Shown: positions 18,060-26,589 of the stretch, piece after piece | Position numbering within the stretch: the first letter of the stretch is position 1 | Layout: the number at the start of each line of letters is the position of its first letter | From: Jatrophihabitans_A sp035248685 | GTDB taxonomy: Bacteria; Actinomycetota; Actinomycetes; Mycobacteriales; Jatrophihabitantaceae | Length of the DNA: 64,000 nt | Direction of reading: 5' to 3' | Assembly (NCBI GenBank): GCA_035248685.1 | Contig: DATFHF010000050.1 | Coordinates: 11,607 to 75,606 of the forward strand | Made by a program: the position numbers and the translations under genes | The notes under the pieces: model-generated | The model's database searches: none | What the model was told of the DNA's origin: nothing | The model's input: the letters and a program-made list of their open reading frames with translations, nothing else

Positions 18060-20084
18060 ATGGGCACTTCGACGCGAGGTGAGCGCGACCGGCCGTGGGT
18101 GATGCGGACCTACGCCGGCCATTCCAGCCCGGCCGAGTCCAACGCGCTGTACCGGCGCAACCTGGCCAAGGGCCAGACCGGGTTATCGGTGGCCTTCGAC
18201 CTGCCGACCCAGACCGGTTATGACCCGGATGCCGAACTGGCACGGGGCGAAGTAGGCAAGGTGGGCGTCCCGATCGCGCACCTGGGTGATCTGCGCGCGC
18301 TGTTCGAGGGCATCCCGCTGGAGCGGATGAACACCTCGATGACCATCAACGCCCCGGCGATGTGGTTGCTGGCGTTGTATCTGGTGGTCGCCGAGGAACA
18401 TGCCGCCGCTGCCGGGCTGGATCCGGCGATCGCCCGCGGTCAGCTCACTGGCACCACCCAGAACGACATCGTGAAGGAGTACCTGTCCCGTGGCACGTTC
18501 ATCTTTCCGCCGGCACCGTCGCTGCGACTGATCACCGACCTGATCGCCTACACGGTCACCGAGGTGCCGAAGTGGAATCCGATCAACATCTGCAGCTATC
18601 ACCTCCAGGAGGCCGGCGCCACCCCCGTCCAAGAGGTTTCGTTCGCGCTGTGCACGGCAATCGCGGTTCTCGACTCGGTACGGGCGAGCGGGCAGGTGCC
18701 GGCTGAGCAGTTCGGCGACGTGGTGCAGCGGATGTCGTTCTTCGTCAACGCCGGCGTCCGGTTCGTCGAAGAGATGTGCAAGATGCGGGCCTTCGGCCGG
18801 CTCTGGGACGAGATCACCGAGCAGCGCTACGGCGTTACCGATCCCGAGCAGCGGCGGTTCCGCTACGGCGTGCAGGTGAACTCGCTGGGGTTGACCGAGG
18901 CGCAACCGGAAAACAACGTCACCCGGATCCTGTTGGAGATGCTGGCGGTGACCTTGTCGAAGGACGCCCGGGCCCGGGCGGTGCAGCTGCCGGCCTGGAA
19001 CGAGGCGCTCGGGTTGCCCCGGCCGTGGGACCAGCAGTGGTCGCTGCGAATGCAGCAGGTGCTGGCCTACGAGACCGACCTGCTGGAGTACGACGACATC
19101 TTCGACGGCTCGCCGGTGATCGAGGCCAAGGTCGTCGAGATAGCCGAGGGTGCCCGGGCCGAGCTGGACAAGGTGCTGGCGATGGGCGGCGCGATTGCCG
19201 CGGTCGAGTCGGGATACCTGAAGGCCGAGCTGGTGACATCGCTAGCGCACCGCCGACGCCGGATCGAAAGCGGTGAGGACGTCATCGTCGGGGTGAACCA
19301 GTACACCGACACCGAGCCCAATCCGTTGACCGCCGACGTCGATGGCTCGATCCAGACGCTGGATCCGGGCATCGAGGCGGCGGCGATCGAGGCGGTGAAG
19401 GCCTGGCGAGCGGCCCGGAACTCCGACGAGGTGGCGGCCTGCCTGGCCGAGCTGCGCCGGGTCGCCGGCAGCACCGAGAACCTGATGCCGGCCACCCTGC
19501 GCTGCGCCCGGTCCGGTGTCACGACCGGCGAATGGGCCGGTGCGCTGCGCGAGGTGTTCGGGGAATACCGCGCGCCGACCGGGGTGTCCGGTGCTGTGGC
19601 CGGTGCCGACGAGCAGGCCGACCAGGAGCTGGCGGCGGTTCGCGAGCAGGTCCGGCGCACCGCGGCCGAGCTGGGTGGCCGGCTGCGCTTCCTGGTCGGC
19701 AAGCCCGGCCTGGACGGGCACTCCAACGGGGCCGAGCAGATCGCGGTGCGCGCCCGCGACGCCGGCTTCGAGGTGATCTACTCCGGGATTCGGCTTACCC
19801 CCGAGCAGATTGTGGCCGCCGCGGTCGAGGAGGACGTGCAGGTGGTGGGCCTGTCGGTGCTGTCCGGCTCGCACCTGTCGGTGGTGCCGGACGTGCTGGA
19901 CGGCCTGCGCCGGGCCGGCCTGGACGATGTCGCGTTGGTGGTCGGCGGGATCGTGCCGGACGCCGACGCGGCCCGGCTGCGCGAGCTCGGGGTGGCCAGG
20001 GTGTTCACGCCCAAGGACTTTCAGCTGAGCGCGGTACTGGGCGAGGTGGTCTCGGCGATCCGCGAGGCCCGGCAGCTGGCCTAA
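18060..20084 (+). CDS. ecm: Ethylmalonyl-CoA mutase (MeaA family, AdoCbl-dependent)
   Basis: Coenzyme B12 mutase turning (2R)-ethylmalonyl-CoA into (2S)-methylsuccinyl-CoA in the ethylmalonyl-CoA pathway. The single chain of 674 residues has the MeaA-type N-terminus RDRPWVMRTYAGHS, a TIM-barrel substrate domain with FDLPTQTGYDPD, and a C-terminal cobalamin domain with DGHSNG (D552, H554) and the SGSH and GG loops. Long stretches agree with streptomycete MeaA rather than with two-subunit methylmalonyl-CoA mutase. The start could also be the ATG at 18033; neither has a clear ribosome site. The adenosyltransferase and Hbd genes are adjacent, and ccr, epimerase and meaB lie 9-13 kb downstream. 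Confidence 0.92.
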   Translation: MGTSTRGERDRPWVMRTYAGHSSPAESNALYRRNLAKGQTGLSVAFDLPTQTGYDPDAELARGEVGKVGVPIAHLGDLRALFEGIPLERMNTSMTINAPAMWLLALYLVVAEEHAAAAGLDPAIARGQLTGTTQNDIVKEYLSRGTFIFPPAPSLRLITDLIAYTVTEVPKWNPINICSYHLQEAGATPVQEVSFALCTAIAVLDSVRASGQVPAEQFGDVVQRMSFFVNAGVRFVEEMCKMRAFGRLWDEITEQRYGVTDPEQRRFRYGVQVNSLGLTEAQPENNVTRILLEMLAVTLSKDARARAVQLPAWNEALGLPRPWDQQWSLRMQQVLAYETDLLEYDDIFDGSPVIEAKVVEIAEGARAELDKVLAMGGAIAAVESGYLKAELVTSLAHRRRRIESGEDVIVGVNQYTDTEPNPLTADVDGSIQTLDPGIEAAAIEAVKAWRAARNSDEVAACLAELRRVAGSTENLMPATLRCARSGVTTGEWAGALREVFGEYRAPTGVSGAVAGADEQADQELAAVREQVRRTAAELGGRLRFLVGKPGLDGHSNGAEQIAVRARDAGFEVIYSGIRLTPEQIVAAAVEEDVQVVGLSVLSGSHLSVVPDVLDGLRRAGLDDVALVVGGIVPDADAARLRELGVARVFTPKDFQLSAVLGEVVSAIREARQLA

Positions 20085-20113
20085 GCCCGATCGGGTAGGG
20101 ATAAGCTCGCTCG

Positions 20114-20797
20114 GTGCGCCTGGTGATTGCTCGCTGTTCGGTCGACTACATCGGGCGGCTCACCGCCCACCTGCCGATGGCCACCAGGCTGCTGCTGGTC
20201 AAGGCGGATGGCTCGGTGCTCGTGCACTCCGACGGTGGTTCGTACAAGCCGCTGAACTGGATGTCGCCGCCCTGCAAGCTGGTCGAGGAACTGGTAACGA
20301 CCGACGAGGGAATCCGCGGCAATTGGACGGTCACCAACAAGATCGGTGAGCAGCTGCTGATCACCCTGGACGAGGTGTTGCACGATTCCGCGCACGAGCT
20401 CGGCATCGACCCGGGCCTGGTCAAGGACGGCGTGGAGGCGCACCTCCAGGCGTTGCTGGCGCTGCACATCGAGACGGTGGGCGAGGGCTACCGGCTGGTG
20501 CGGCGGGAGTATCCGACCGCGATCGGGCCGGTGGACATCATGGCCCGGGATCCGAACGGCGGCTCGGTGGCGATCGAGATCAAGCGGCGCGGTGACATCG
20601 ACGGGGTCGAGCAGCTGACCCGTTATCTAGAGCTACTCAACCGGGATCCGCTGCTGGCGCCGGTGCGTGGCATCTTCGCCGCCCAGGAGATCAAGCCGCA
20701 GGCCCGCACGCTGGCGTCGGACCGGGGCATCGAGTGCCTGGTGCTGGACTACGACGTGCTGCGCGGCATCGACAACGTCGAGGACCGGCTGTTCTGA
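20114..20797 (+). CDS. nucS: Mismatch-specific endonuclease NucS/EndoMS
   Basis: Cuts both strands at mismatched bases; it replaces MutS/MutL repair in most actinobacteria. The 227 residues have an N-terminal DNA-binding/dimerisation domain and a RecB-like nuclease domain with the catalytic set GPVDIMARD (D141) and AIEIKRR (E155, K157). The chain ends in DRLF, a short hydrophobic tail of the type reported to contact the beta clamp in actinobacterial EndoMS. It starts at a GTG. In mycobacteria nucS likewise lies downstream of the atp operon. Confidence 0.94.
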   Translation: MRLVIARCSVDYIGRLTAHLPMATRLLLVKADGSVLVHSDGGSYKPLNWMSPPCKLVEELVTTDEGIRGNWTVTNKIGEQLLITLDEVLHDSAHELGIDPGLVKDGVEAHLQALLALHIETVGEGYRLVRREYPTAIGPVDIMARDPNGGSVAIEIKRRGDIDGVEQLTRYLELLNRDPLLAPVRGIFAAQEIKPQARTLASDRGIECLVLDYDVLRGIDNVEDRLF

Positions 20798-20833
20798 GCG
20801 AAATCTTCGGACGGCGACCGCAAGCGAATGGCC

Positions 20834-21382
20834 TCAGGGGTGTTCTGCCAGCGTCTTCGCCATCGTCCCGAAGCTACCGACACTGAAAACCCTCGTCTCG
20901 CCGATGCGTAGCTGAAGTACCAGGCGGCCGACGCCGATCTTGCCCGGCATTGGTCCGAGGTTGATTCGCTCGACCTCACCCCAGGACATGGCCAAGCCGT
21001 GATCGCCTGGTCGCTTCGGTTCAAACCTAACTCCGGTTTCGGAAAAGACCAGCTTGCCGGGTGCGGGCAATCCTCGGCGGCCACCGAAGGGATACATCGA
21101 ACCAGTGCCAGCGAAGAACTCGCCGGGCCCAAGGTGAAGCAGAATTTTGGTCTGGCGCCTGCGCTGTACCCGGAAGAACAGCGGGATTTCGACGCCCACC
21201 AGGACGAAGAGCGCACCGAGGCCCGTGAGCGCACCCGCAATGCCGGCAGAACCGAGGCTCGCCGGCAATACGACGACCATCGGCAGGACGGCTATCGGGA
21301 CGACAATAAGCAGCATGGTCTTTGTGAGGTTCGGTGGCGAAATATCCCGAGGAGGAAGCTGCGCGCTCGTCAGGCCGGTCAC
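20834..21382 (-). CDS. Two-helix membrane protein with PH-like domain, unknown function
   Basis: Unrecognised protein of about 182 residues. Two hydrophobic helices near the N-terminus (MLLIVVPIAVLPMVVVLPA and ALTGLGALFVLVGVEIPLFF) are followed by about 100 residues with beta-strand character (GKLVFSETGVRFEPKR... MSWGEVERINLGPMPG...LVLQLRIGETRVFSVGSFG). This resembles bacterial PH/GRAM-like domains. I place the start at the GTG at 21382; the frame remains open for 1 kb upstream, but there it runs antisense to the aldehyde dehydrogenase. It diverges from that gene across a 117-bp gap holding a palindrome. Confidence 0.55.
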   Translation of the reverse strand: MTGLTSAQLPPRDISPPNLTKTMLLIVVPIAVLPMVVVLPASLGSAGIAGALTGLGALFVLVGVEIPLFFRVQRRRQTKILLHLGPGEFFAGTGSMYPFGGRRGLPAPGKLVFSETGVRFEPKRPGDHGLAMSWGEVERINLGPMPGKIGVGRLVLQLRIGETRVFSVGSFGTMAKTLAEHP

Positions 21383-21412
21383 GTCAGCACAGTAGCCGCC
21401 GGGGTGATCCGG

Positions 21413-21459
21413 ACGAGTGGAAATCCAGCCACGGCCTACGTGGCTAATCTTCCACTCGT
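21413..21459. repeat. Nested inverted repeat in divergent gap
   Basis: Outer arms acgagtggaa (21413-21422) and ttccactcgt (21450-21459) enclose inner arms agccac (21427-21432) and gtggct (21440-21445). It lies between the divergent PH-like gene and the aldehyde dehydrogenase, 40 bp before the latter. It could be an operator or a dispersed intergenic palindrome. The arm core cgagtgg is shared with the array at 4401-4466. Confidence 0.65.
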
Positions 21460-21499
21460 TGACGTAGCGACCGCGGCTACCCGTCAGTAACCTCAGGCC

Positions 21500-22972
21500 A
21501 TGACCGCTACGGCGCCCCCCACAGCGAGCTTCGACTCGGTCAACCCGGCGACCGGCGCGCTGGTCGGCAGCTTTCCACTCCACACCGAAGAAGACGTCCG
21601 GGCCGCGGTAGCGCGAGCGAGGCCGGCCGCCAGCTGGTGGGCTGAGCTCGGCGAGCCGAAACGGCGGGAGAGGCTCAAAGCCTGGCGCCGGCTGCTGGTC
21701 GAGCGCGCCGATGAGCTGTGTGCGCTGATCACCGAGGAGAACGGCAAGCCGTCCGCCGACGCGGTCATCGAGGTCACCATCGCGACCAGCCACCTGGCCT
21801 GGGCAGCCGGCCACGCCCGCCGGGTGCTCGGGCGCCGATCGGTGTATCCGGGGCTGCTGGCGATCAATTACGCCGCCGGCTATGAGTACCTGCCGTTCGG
21901 CGTGGTGGGCGTGATCGGGCCGTGGAACTACCCGGTGCACACGCCGCTGGGTTCGATCTCCTACGCGCTGGCGGCCGGCAACGCGGTGGTCTTCAAGCCC
22001 AGCGAGTACACCCCGGCGACCGGCCGGTGGCTGGTGGAATCCTTCGCCGAAGTGGTGCCGGAGCAGCCGGTGCTTCAGCTGGTCACCGGGGACGGCCTGA
22101 CCGGCGCGGCACTGTGCGCGGCCGGGGTGGACAAGCTCGCCTTCACCGGTTCGGCCGCCACCGGACGCAAGGTGCTGGCAGCCTGCGCCGGCACACTCAC
22201 CCCGTGCGTGGTCGAGTGCGGTGGCAAGGACGCGATGATCGTGGCCGCCGACGCCGACCTCGACCAAGCAGCCGACCAGGCGGTCTGGGGCGCGATGTCC
22301 AACGCCGGCCAGACCTGCGCCGGCGTCGAGCGGATCTACGTCGAGCAGGCGGTCTACCAGCGCTTCGCCGACAAGGTGGTGCAGCGGGCGCAACAGCTGC
22401 GCCAGGATGAGCACTACGGCCCGATCACCATGCCCAGCCAGCTCGAGGTGATCAGCCGGCATCTGGACGAGGCGTTACAGCGAGGCGCGCAAACGCTGAT
22501 CGGTGGCCGGGACTCGATCCGGCCGCCGTACGTCGAGCCGGTGGTACTGGTCGACGTCCCGGCCGACTGCGCGGCGGCCACCGAGGAGACATTCGGACCG
22601 ACCGTGACGCTGGCCGCGGTGGCCGACCTGGACGAAGCCATCCGGCTGGCGAACACGGGGGAGTACGGCCTCGGCGCCTCGGTGTTCAGCCGGCGGCACG
22701 GCCAGGCCATCGCCCGCCGGCTGACCGCGGGCATGGTGAGCATCAACTCGGTGCTCACCTACGCCTCGATCCCCGGCCTGCCCTGGGGCGGCAGCAAAGA
22801 GTCCGGGTTCGGGCGAATCCACGGTCCGGACGGCCTGCGAGAGTTTGCCCGCTCCCGGGCGATCACCTCCCGGCGTTTCTCGATTCCGCTGAAAGTGGGG
22901 ACTTTCGCCCGTCCGGATAACGCAATCGGTAACTTGCAGCGGCTGGCCAAGCTGCGCTGGGGCGGCCGCTGA
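21500..22972 (+). CDS. Aldehyde dehydrogenase family protein
   Basis: NAD(P)-dependent oxidation of an aldehyde to a carboxylic acid. The 490 residues show the cofactor-loop GPWNYP, the general base E239 in VVECGGKD, and the nucleophile C273 in NAGQTCAGVERIY; the E-to-C spacing of 34 is canonical. The last 40 residues (LKVGTFARPDNAIGNLQRLAKLRWGG) extend past the catalytic fold with a basic, possibly membrane-associated end, reminiscent of long-chain or aromatic aldehyde dehydrogenases. The substrate is not deducible. It stands alone with a palindrome upstream. Confidence 0.92.
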   Translation: MTATAPPTASFDSVNPATGALVGSFPLHTEEDVRAAVARARPAASWWAELGEPKRRERLKAWRRLLVERADELCALITEENGKPSADAVIEVTIATSHLAWAAGHARRVLGRRSVYPGLLAINYAAGYEYLPFGVVGVIGPWNYPVHTPLGSISYALAAGNAVVFKPSEYTPATGRWLVESFAEVVPEQPVLQLVTGDGLTGAALCAAGVDKLAFTGSAATGRKVLAACAGTLTPCVVECGGKDAMIVAADADLDQAADQAVWGAMSNAGQTCAGVERIYVEQAVYQRFADKVVQRAQQLRQDEHYGPITMPSQLEVISRHLDEALQRGAQTLIGGRDSIRPPYVEPVVLVDVPADCAAATEETFGPTVTLAAVADLDEAIRLANTGEYGLGASVFSRRHGQAIARRLTAGMVSINSVLTYASIPGLPWGGSKESGFGRIHGPDGLREFARSRAITSRRFSIPLKVGTFARPDNAIGNLQRLAKLRWGGR

Positions 22973-23093
22973 TCGCGCCGGTACGCGCCGGTGGCCAACC
23001 GACCAGGCCTACCGGGTCGGTGCGACCGGCTCAGCGGCGATACCGTCGTGGTCAGCGCGGGGATAACAGCTAACGCCTGAGGGGAGTTCGAGG

Positions 23094-24869
23094 ATGGCGC
23101 GCGAAATCAGCCGGGTCGGCGTGGTGGGTCTCGGCACGATGGGGGCCGGCATTGCGGAGGTGTTCGCCCGCAATGGGTTGGCCGTGGTCGCCATCGATCG
23201 GGACGAGGCCGCGGTCGCCCACGGCCGCGGGCACATCGAGCAGTCCACCGGTCGGGCGGTCGCCCGCGGCAAGCTGACCGAGGCCGAACAGGCCGACCTG
23301 CTGGCCCGGATCAGCTTCGACACCGAGCTCAAGGCGCTGGCCGATGTCGACCTGGTGGTCGAGGCGGTGCCCGAGCACCTGGACCTGAAGCGCTCGATCT
23401 TCACCGCGCTGGACGAGATCTGTCGGCCCGACACCATCCTGGCGACCAACACCTCGTCGTTGTCGGTGACCGAGATCGCGGTGGCCACCTCACGTCCGGA
23501 CAAGGTGGTCGGGATGCACTTCTTCAACCCGGCACCGGTGATGAAGCTGGTCGAAGTGGTGCGCAGCGTGGTGACCGACCCGGACGTGGTGATCGACATC
23601 GAGGCCTTCGTCGCCTCACTGGGCAAGACCGATGTGACCATCGGGGACCGGGCCGGTTTCATCGCCAACGCCCTGCTGTTCGGCTACCTCAACCACTCGG
23701 CGGCGATGTACTCCGAGCGCTACGCCAGCCGGGAGGACATCGACGCGGCGATGAAACTGGGCTGCGGGCTGCCGATGGGGCCGCTGGCCCTGCTGGATCT
23801 GATCGGGCTGGACACCGCCTACGAGATCCTGGACACCATGTACCGGCAGTCCCGCGACCGGCTGCACGCGCCCACCCCCATCTTCAAGCAGATGATCACG
23901 GCCGGCCTGCTCGGTCGCAAGGTCGGTCGTGGCTTCTACAACTACGACAGTCCCGACTCGCCGACCGTGGTCGCCGATCCGATCGGTCACCAGGTGGCGC
24001 CGGTGCACGCCGAGCCTCGGCCGGTGCGGACGGTGGGCGTGGTCGGCTCCGGCACTATGGCCACCGGCATCGTCGAGGTGTTCGCCAAGGGCGGCTTCGA
24101 CGTGCATTTCGTGGTGCGCTCGACCGACAAGGTCGACTCGGTGCTGGCCGGCATCGACCGCTCGCTGGAAAAGGCGGTCCAGCGCGGCAAGCTGACCGAC
24201 CCCGAGCGGGACGCCGCCCGGGCCCGGATCACCGGCTCGACCCGGCTAGAAGACCTCGGCACGGTAGACCTGGTCGTCGAGGCGGTGGTCGAACAGCTAT
24301 CGGTCAAGCAGGCGCTGTTCGCCAACCTGGACGAGATCTGCAAGCCGGGTGCGGTGCTGGCCACCACCACGTCCTCGTTGCCGGTGATCGAGTGCGCGGC
24401 CGCGACCACTCGACAGGCCGATGTGGTCGGCATGCACTTCTTCAACCCGGCGCCGGTGATGGGGCTGGTCGAGGTGGTCAGCACGGTGGCCACCGCGCCG
24501 GAGGCCGCGGCGACCGCCACCGCGGTCTGCCAGCAGCTCGGCAAGCACCCGGTCAGCTGCGGGGACCGGGCCGGTTTCATCGTCAACGCGCTGCTGTTCC
24601 CGTACCTCAACGACGCGGTAAAGATGCTGGAGGCGCACTACGCGACCAGCGAGGACATCGACTCGGCGATGAAGGTCGGTTGCGGGTACCCGATGGGCCC
24701 GTTCGAGCTGCTGGACGTGATCGGCCTGGACGTCTCGCTGGCCATCCAGCGGGTGCTGTACCTGGAGTTCCGCGAGCCCGGCTTCGCCCCGGCCCCCCTG
24801 CTGGAACACCTGGTGCGGGCCGGCCGGCTGGGCCGCAAGACCGGCAAGGGTTTTCGCGAATACGCTTGA
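23094..24869 (+). CDS. Tandem-fused 3-hydroxyacyl-CoA dehydrogenase (two complete copies)
   Basis: 591-residue protein made of two full 3-hydroxybutyryl-CoA dehydrogenase modules (about 1-285 and 308-591), each with Rossmann domain, catalytic segment GMHFFNPAPVM and C-terminal GRKxGxGF. Module 1 has the intact GLGTMGAGI nucleotide loop and TNTSSL. Module 2 reads GSGTMATGI and TTTSSL, so its third loop glycine and the Asn of the Ser motif are replaced. Such double-length proteins are known in actinobacteria. The second half may have altered cofactor use or specificity. HMG-CoA lyase follows 28 nt later, suggesting a shared operon for acyl-CoA degradation. Confidence 0.9.
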   Translation: MAREISRVGVVGLGTMGAGIAEVFARNGLAVVAIDRDEAAVAHGRGHIEQSTGRAVARGKLTEAEQADLLARISFDTELKALADVDLVVEAVPEHLDLKRSIFTALDEICRPDTILATNTSSLSVTEIAVATSRPDKVVGMHFFNPAPVMKLVEVVRSVVTDPDVVIDIEAFVASLGKTDVTIGDRAGFIANALLFGYLNHSAAMYSERYASREDIDAAMKLGCGLPMGPLALLDLIGLDTAYEILDTMYRQSRDRLHAPTPIFKQMITAGLLGRKVGRGFYNYDSPDSPTVVADPIGHQVAPVHAEPRPVRTVGVVGSGTMATGIVEVFAKGGFDVHFVVRSTDKVDSVLAGIDRSLEKAVQRGKLTDPERDAARARITGSTRLEDLGTVDLVVEAVVEQLSVKQALFANLDEICKPGAVLATTTSSLPVIECAAATTRQADVVGMHFFNPAPVMGLVEVVSTVATAPEAAATATAVCQQLGKHPVSCGDRAGFIVNALLFPYLNDAVKMLEAHYATSEDIDSAMKVGCGYPMGPFELLDVIGLDVSLAIQRVLYLEFREPGFAPAPLLEHLVRAGRLGRKTGKGFREYA

Positions 24870-24897
24870 GTGGTAACTCGATAGGAGGGACGCGCGG

Positions 24898-25833
24898 ATG
24901 GTCGCCGGTGGGCTGCCCGACGTGGTGTCGCTGACCGGTTTGCCCCAACGGGTCACCATCTGCGAGGTCGGCCCGCGGGACGGATTGCAGAACGAGTCCG
25001 CGATCGTGCCGGTCGAGGTCAAGCTGGAGTTCATCCAGCGGCTGGTGGCAGCCGGGCACACCGTGGTCGAGGCCACCAGCTTCGTGCACCCCAAGTGGGT
25101 ACCGCAGTTGGCGGACGCCGAGGAGCTGATGCGGTTGTTGCCGCGCCAGGCCGGCGTGCGTTACCCGGTGCTGGTGCCGAACGAGAAGGGGTTGGCTCGG
25201 GCGATGGAGGCCGGCGCCGGCGAAGTCGCCATCTTCGCCAGCGCCACCGAAACCTTCGCCCGCCGCAACCTGAACCGGACGGTGGCCGAGTCGCTGGGCA
25301 TGTTCGCACCGGTGGTGGCCACCGCCCGGCAAGCCGGCCTGCCGGTCCGGGGCTACCTGTCGATGTGCTTCGGCGACCCGTGGGAGGGGCCCGTCCCGTT
25401 GCGGCAGGTGGTGCAGGTGGCGGCCGAACTGATCGCGCTGGGCTGCACCGAGCTGAGCCTGGGCGACACCATCGGGGTCGCCACCCCGGGGCAGGTGCGC
25501 GCGCTGCTTGCGTTGCTGGTCGAGGCGGGCGTGCCGGTGAACCGGCTCGCGGTGCATTTCCACGACACCTACGGGCAGGCGCTGGCCAACACGCTGGCGG
25601 CCTTGCAAGCCGGGGTGTCGATCGTGGACGCGTCGGCCGGTGGGCTCGGCGGCTGCCCGTATGCCGAGAGCGCCACCGGCAACCTGGCCACCGAGGATCT
25701 GGTCTGGCAGTTGACCGGGCTCGGCATCGAGACCGGGATCGACCTGCCGGCCCTGGTGGAAACCAGCGTGTGGATGGCCGAGCAGTTGGGCCGGCCCAGC
25801 CCGTCCCGGGTCGTCCAAGCGCTGGCGGGCTGA
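24898..25833 (+). CDS. Hydroxymethylglutaryl-CoA lyase
   Basis: Cleaves HMG-CoA to acetoacetate and acetyl-CoA, the last step of leucine breakdown. The 311 residues form a TIM barrel with the N-terminal metal/substrate motif EVGPRDGLQNE, the HFHDTYGQALANTL segment with metal histidines, and the signature GGLGGCPYAESATGNLATED with the catalytic cysteine. A strong aggaggg ribosome site precedes the ATG. It lies behind the double 3-hydroxyacyl-CoA dehydrogenase and before two small genes joined by 3-nt gaps. Confidence 0.93.
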   Translation: MVAGGLPDVVSLTGLPQRVTICEVGPRDGLQNESAIVPVEVKLEFIQRLVAAGHTVVEATSFVHPKWVPQLADAEELMRLLPRQAGVRYPVLVPNEKGLARAMEAGAGEVAIFASATETFARRNLNRTVAESLGMFAPVVATARQAGLPVRGYLSMCFGDPWEGPVPLRQVVQVAAELIALGCTELSLGDTIGVATPGQVRALLALLVEAGVPVNRLAVHFHDTYGQALANTLAALQAGVSIVDASAGGLGGCPYAESATGNLATEDLVWQLTGLGIETGIDLPALVETSVWMAEQLGRPSPSRVVQALAG

Positions 25834-25836
25834 ACG

Positions 25837-26151
25837 GTGCCCAGCAGGCGGCAATCGAAGTGGAACCGGCCGGCGCGCGAGCTGTCCGCCGGGGCGGCGG
25901 CCGAGCGTGCCGACAGCTGGCAGGGCGTGCAGTACCGGGTCCGCTCGGTCACCGGCTCGGGCGCCTCCGGCAGCTACCGTTGCCCGGGCTGCGACCAACT
26001 GTTGGCGCCCGGCACCCCACACCTGGCGGCCTGGCCGGCCGATGATCTGGACGCCGACAATCGCCGGCATTGGCACACCGGCTGCTGGGCGGCTCGGGAT
26101 CGGCGTGGCCCCGGCATTCAGCGCAGCCGCAATGCGCCCCGGTACGGCTGA
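25837..26151 (+). CDS. Small actinobacterial protein with CPGC zinc-finger-like motif
   Basis: 104-residue basic protein. It has YRCPGCDQLLAPGTPH and a later RRHWHTGCW, together giving three cysteines and several histidines that could bind one zinc. Similar short proteins occur in many actinobacteria, sometimes annotated as ATP/GTP-binding without clear reason; no P-loop is visible here. It starts at a GTG 3 nt after the HMG-CoA lyase stop and is followed 3 nt later by the GNAT gene, so all three are co-transcribed. Function unknown. Confidence 0.72.
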   Translation: MPSRRQSKWNRPARELSAGAAAERADSWQGVQYRVRSVTGSGASGSYRCPGCDQLLAPGTPHLAAWPADDLDADNRRHWHTGCWAARDRRGPGIQRSRNAPRYG

Positions 26152-26154
26152 GCG

Positions 26155-26586
26155 GTGCCGGCCGAACTGCGCTGGCTGACCGCCTCCGATGCCGGCGCGG
26201 TCGAGGCGATCATCGCCGCTGGTGAATTGTTCGACAATCCGGTTGCAGCCGACCAAGCGCGGGAGTTCCTCAGCCGGGACGGTCACCACCTGTGCATCGG
26301 ATACCTAGCCGGCGAGCCGGTCGGCTTCGTAAGCGGCGTCGAGCTGAACCATCCGGACAAGGGCAGCGAGATGCTGCTGTACGAACTGGGCGTCGATCCA
26401 CGCCGGCGGGGCCGCGGGATCGGCCGGCAACTCGTGCTGGCGCTGGTCGAACTCGCCCGAGAGCGCGGTTGCTACGGCATCTGGACGCTCACCGAACTGG
26501 ACAACGAGGCGGCCATCGCCAGCTACCGGTCGGCCGGGTTATCCAGCCGGGGCAGCTACCTGATGCTGGATCACGAATTCGGCTAG
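26155..26586 (+). CDS. GNAT-family N-acetyltransferase
   Basis: 143-residue acetyltransferase of the GNAT fold. It has the acetyl-CoA loop RRRGRGIGRQL (motif A, about residues 82-92), preceded by ELGVDP, and ends with the motif B segment NEAAIASYRSAGL. General shape and length resemble AAC(3)-I-like acetyltransferases, but the substrate cannot be set from sequence. It starts with a GTG 3 nt after the small zinc-finger-like gene and ends 3 nt from the convergent transporter gene. Confidence 0.85.
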   Translation: MPAELRWLTASDAGAVEAIIAAGELFDNPVAADQAREFLSRDGHHLCIGYLAGEPVGFVSGVELNHPDKGSEMLLYELGVDPRRRGRGIGRQLVLALVELARERGCYGIWTLTELDNEAAIASYRSAGLSSRGSYLMLDHEFG

Positions 26587-26589
26587 CGG

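Noticed and set aside
21383..22462. N-terminal extension of the PH-like membrane protein to 542 residues
   Set aside because: The extension is antisense to the aldehyde dehydrogenase and has shadow-frame composition; the real protein begins near 21382.
24607..26289. A 560-codon minus-strand frame
   Set aside because: It is antisense to the HMG-CoA lyase and its two small downstream genes, all of which are supported by motifs or tight spacing.
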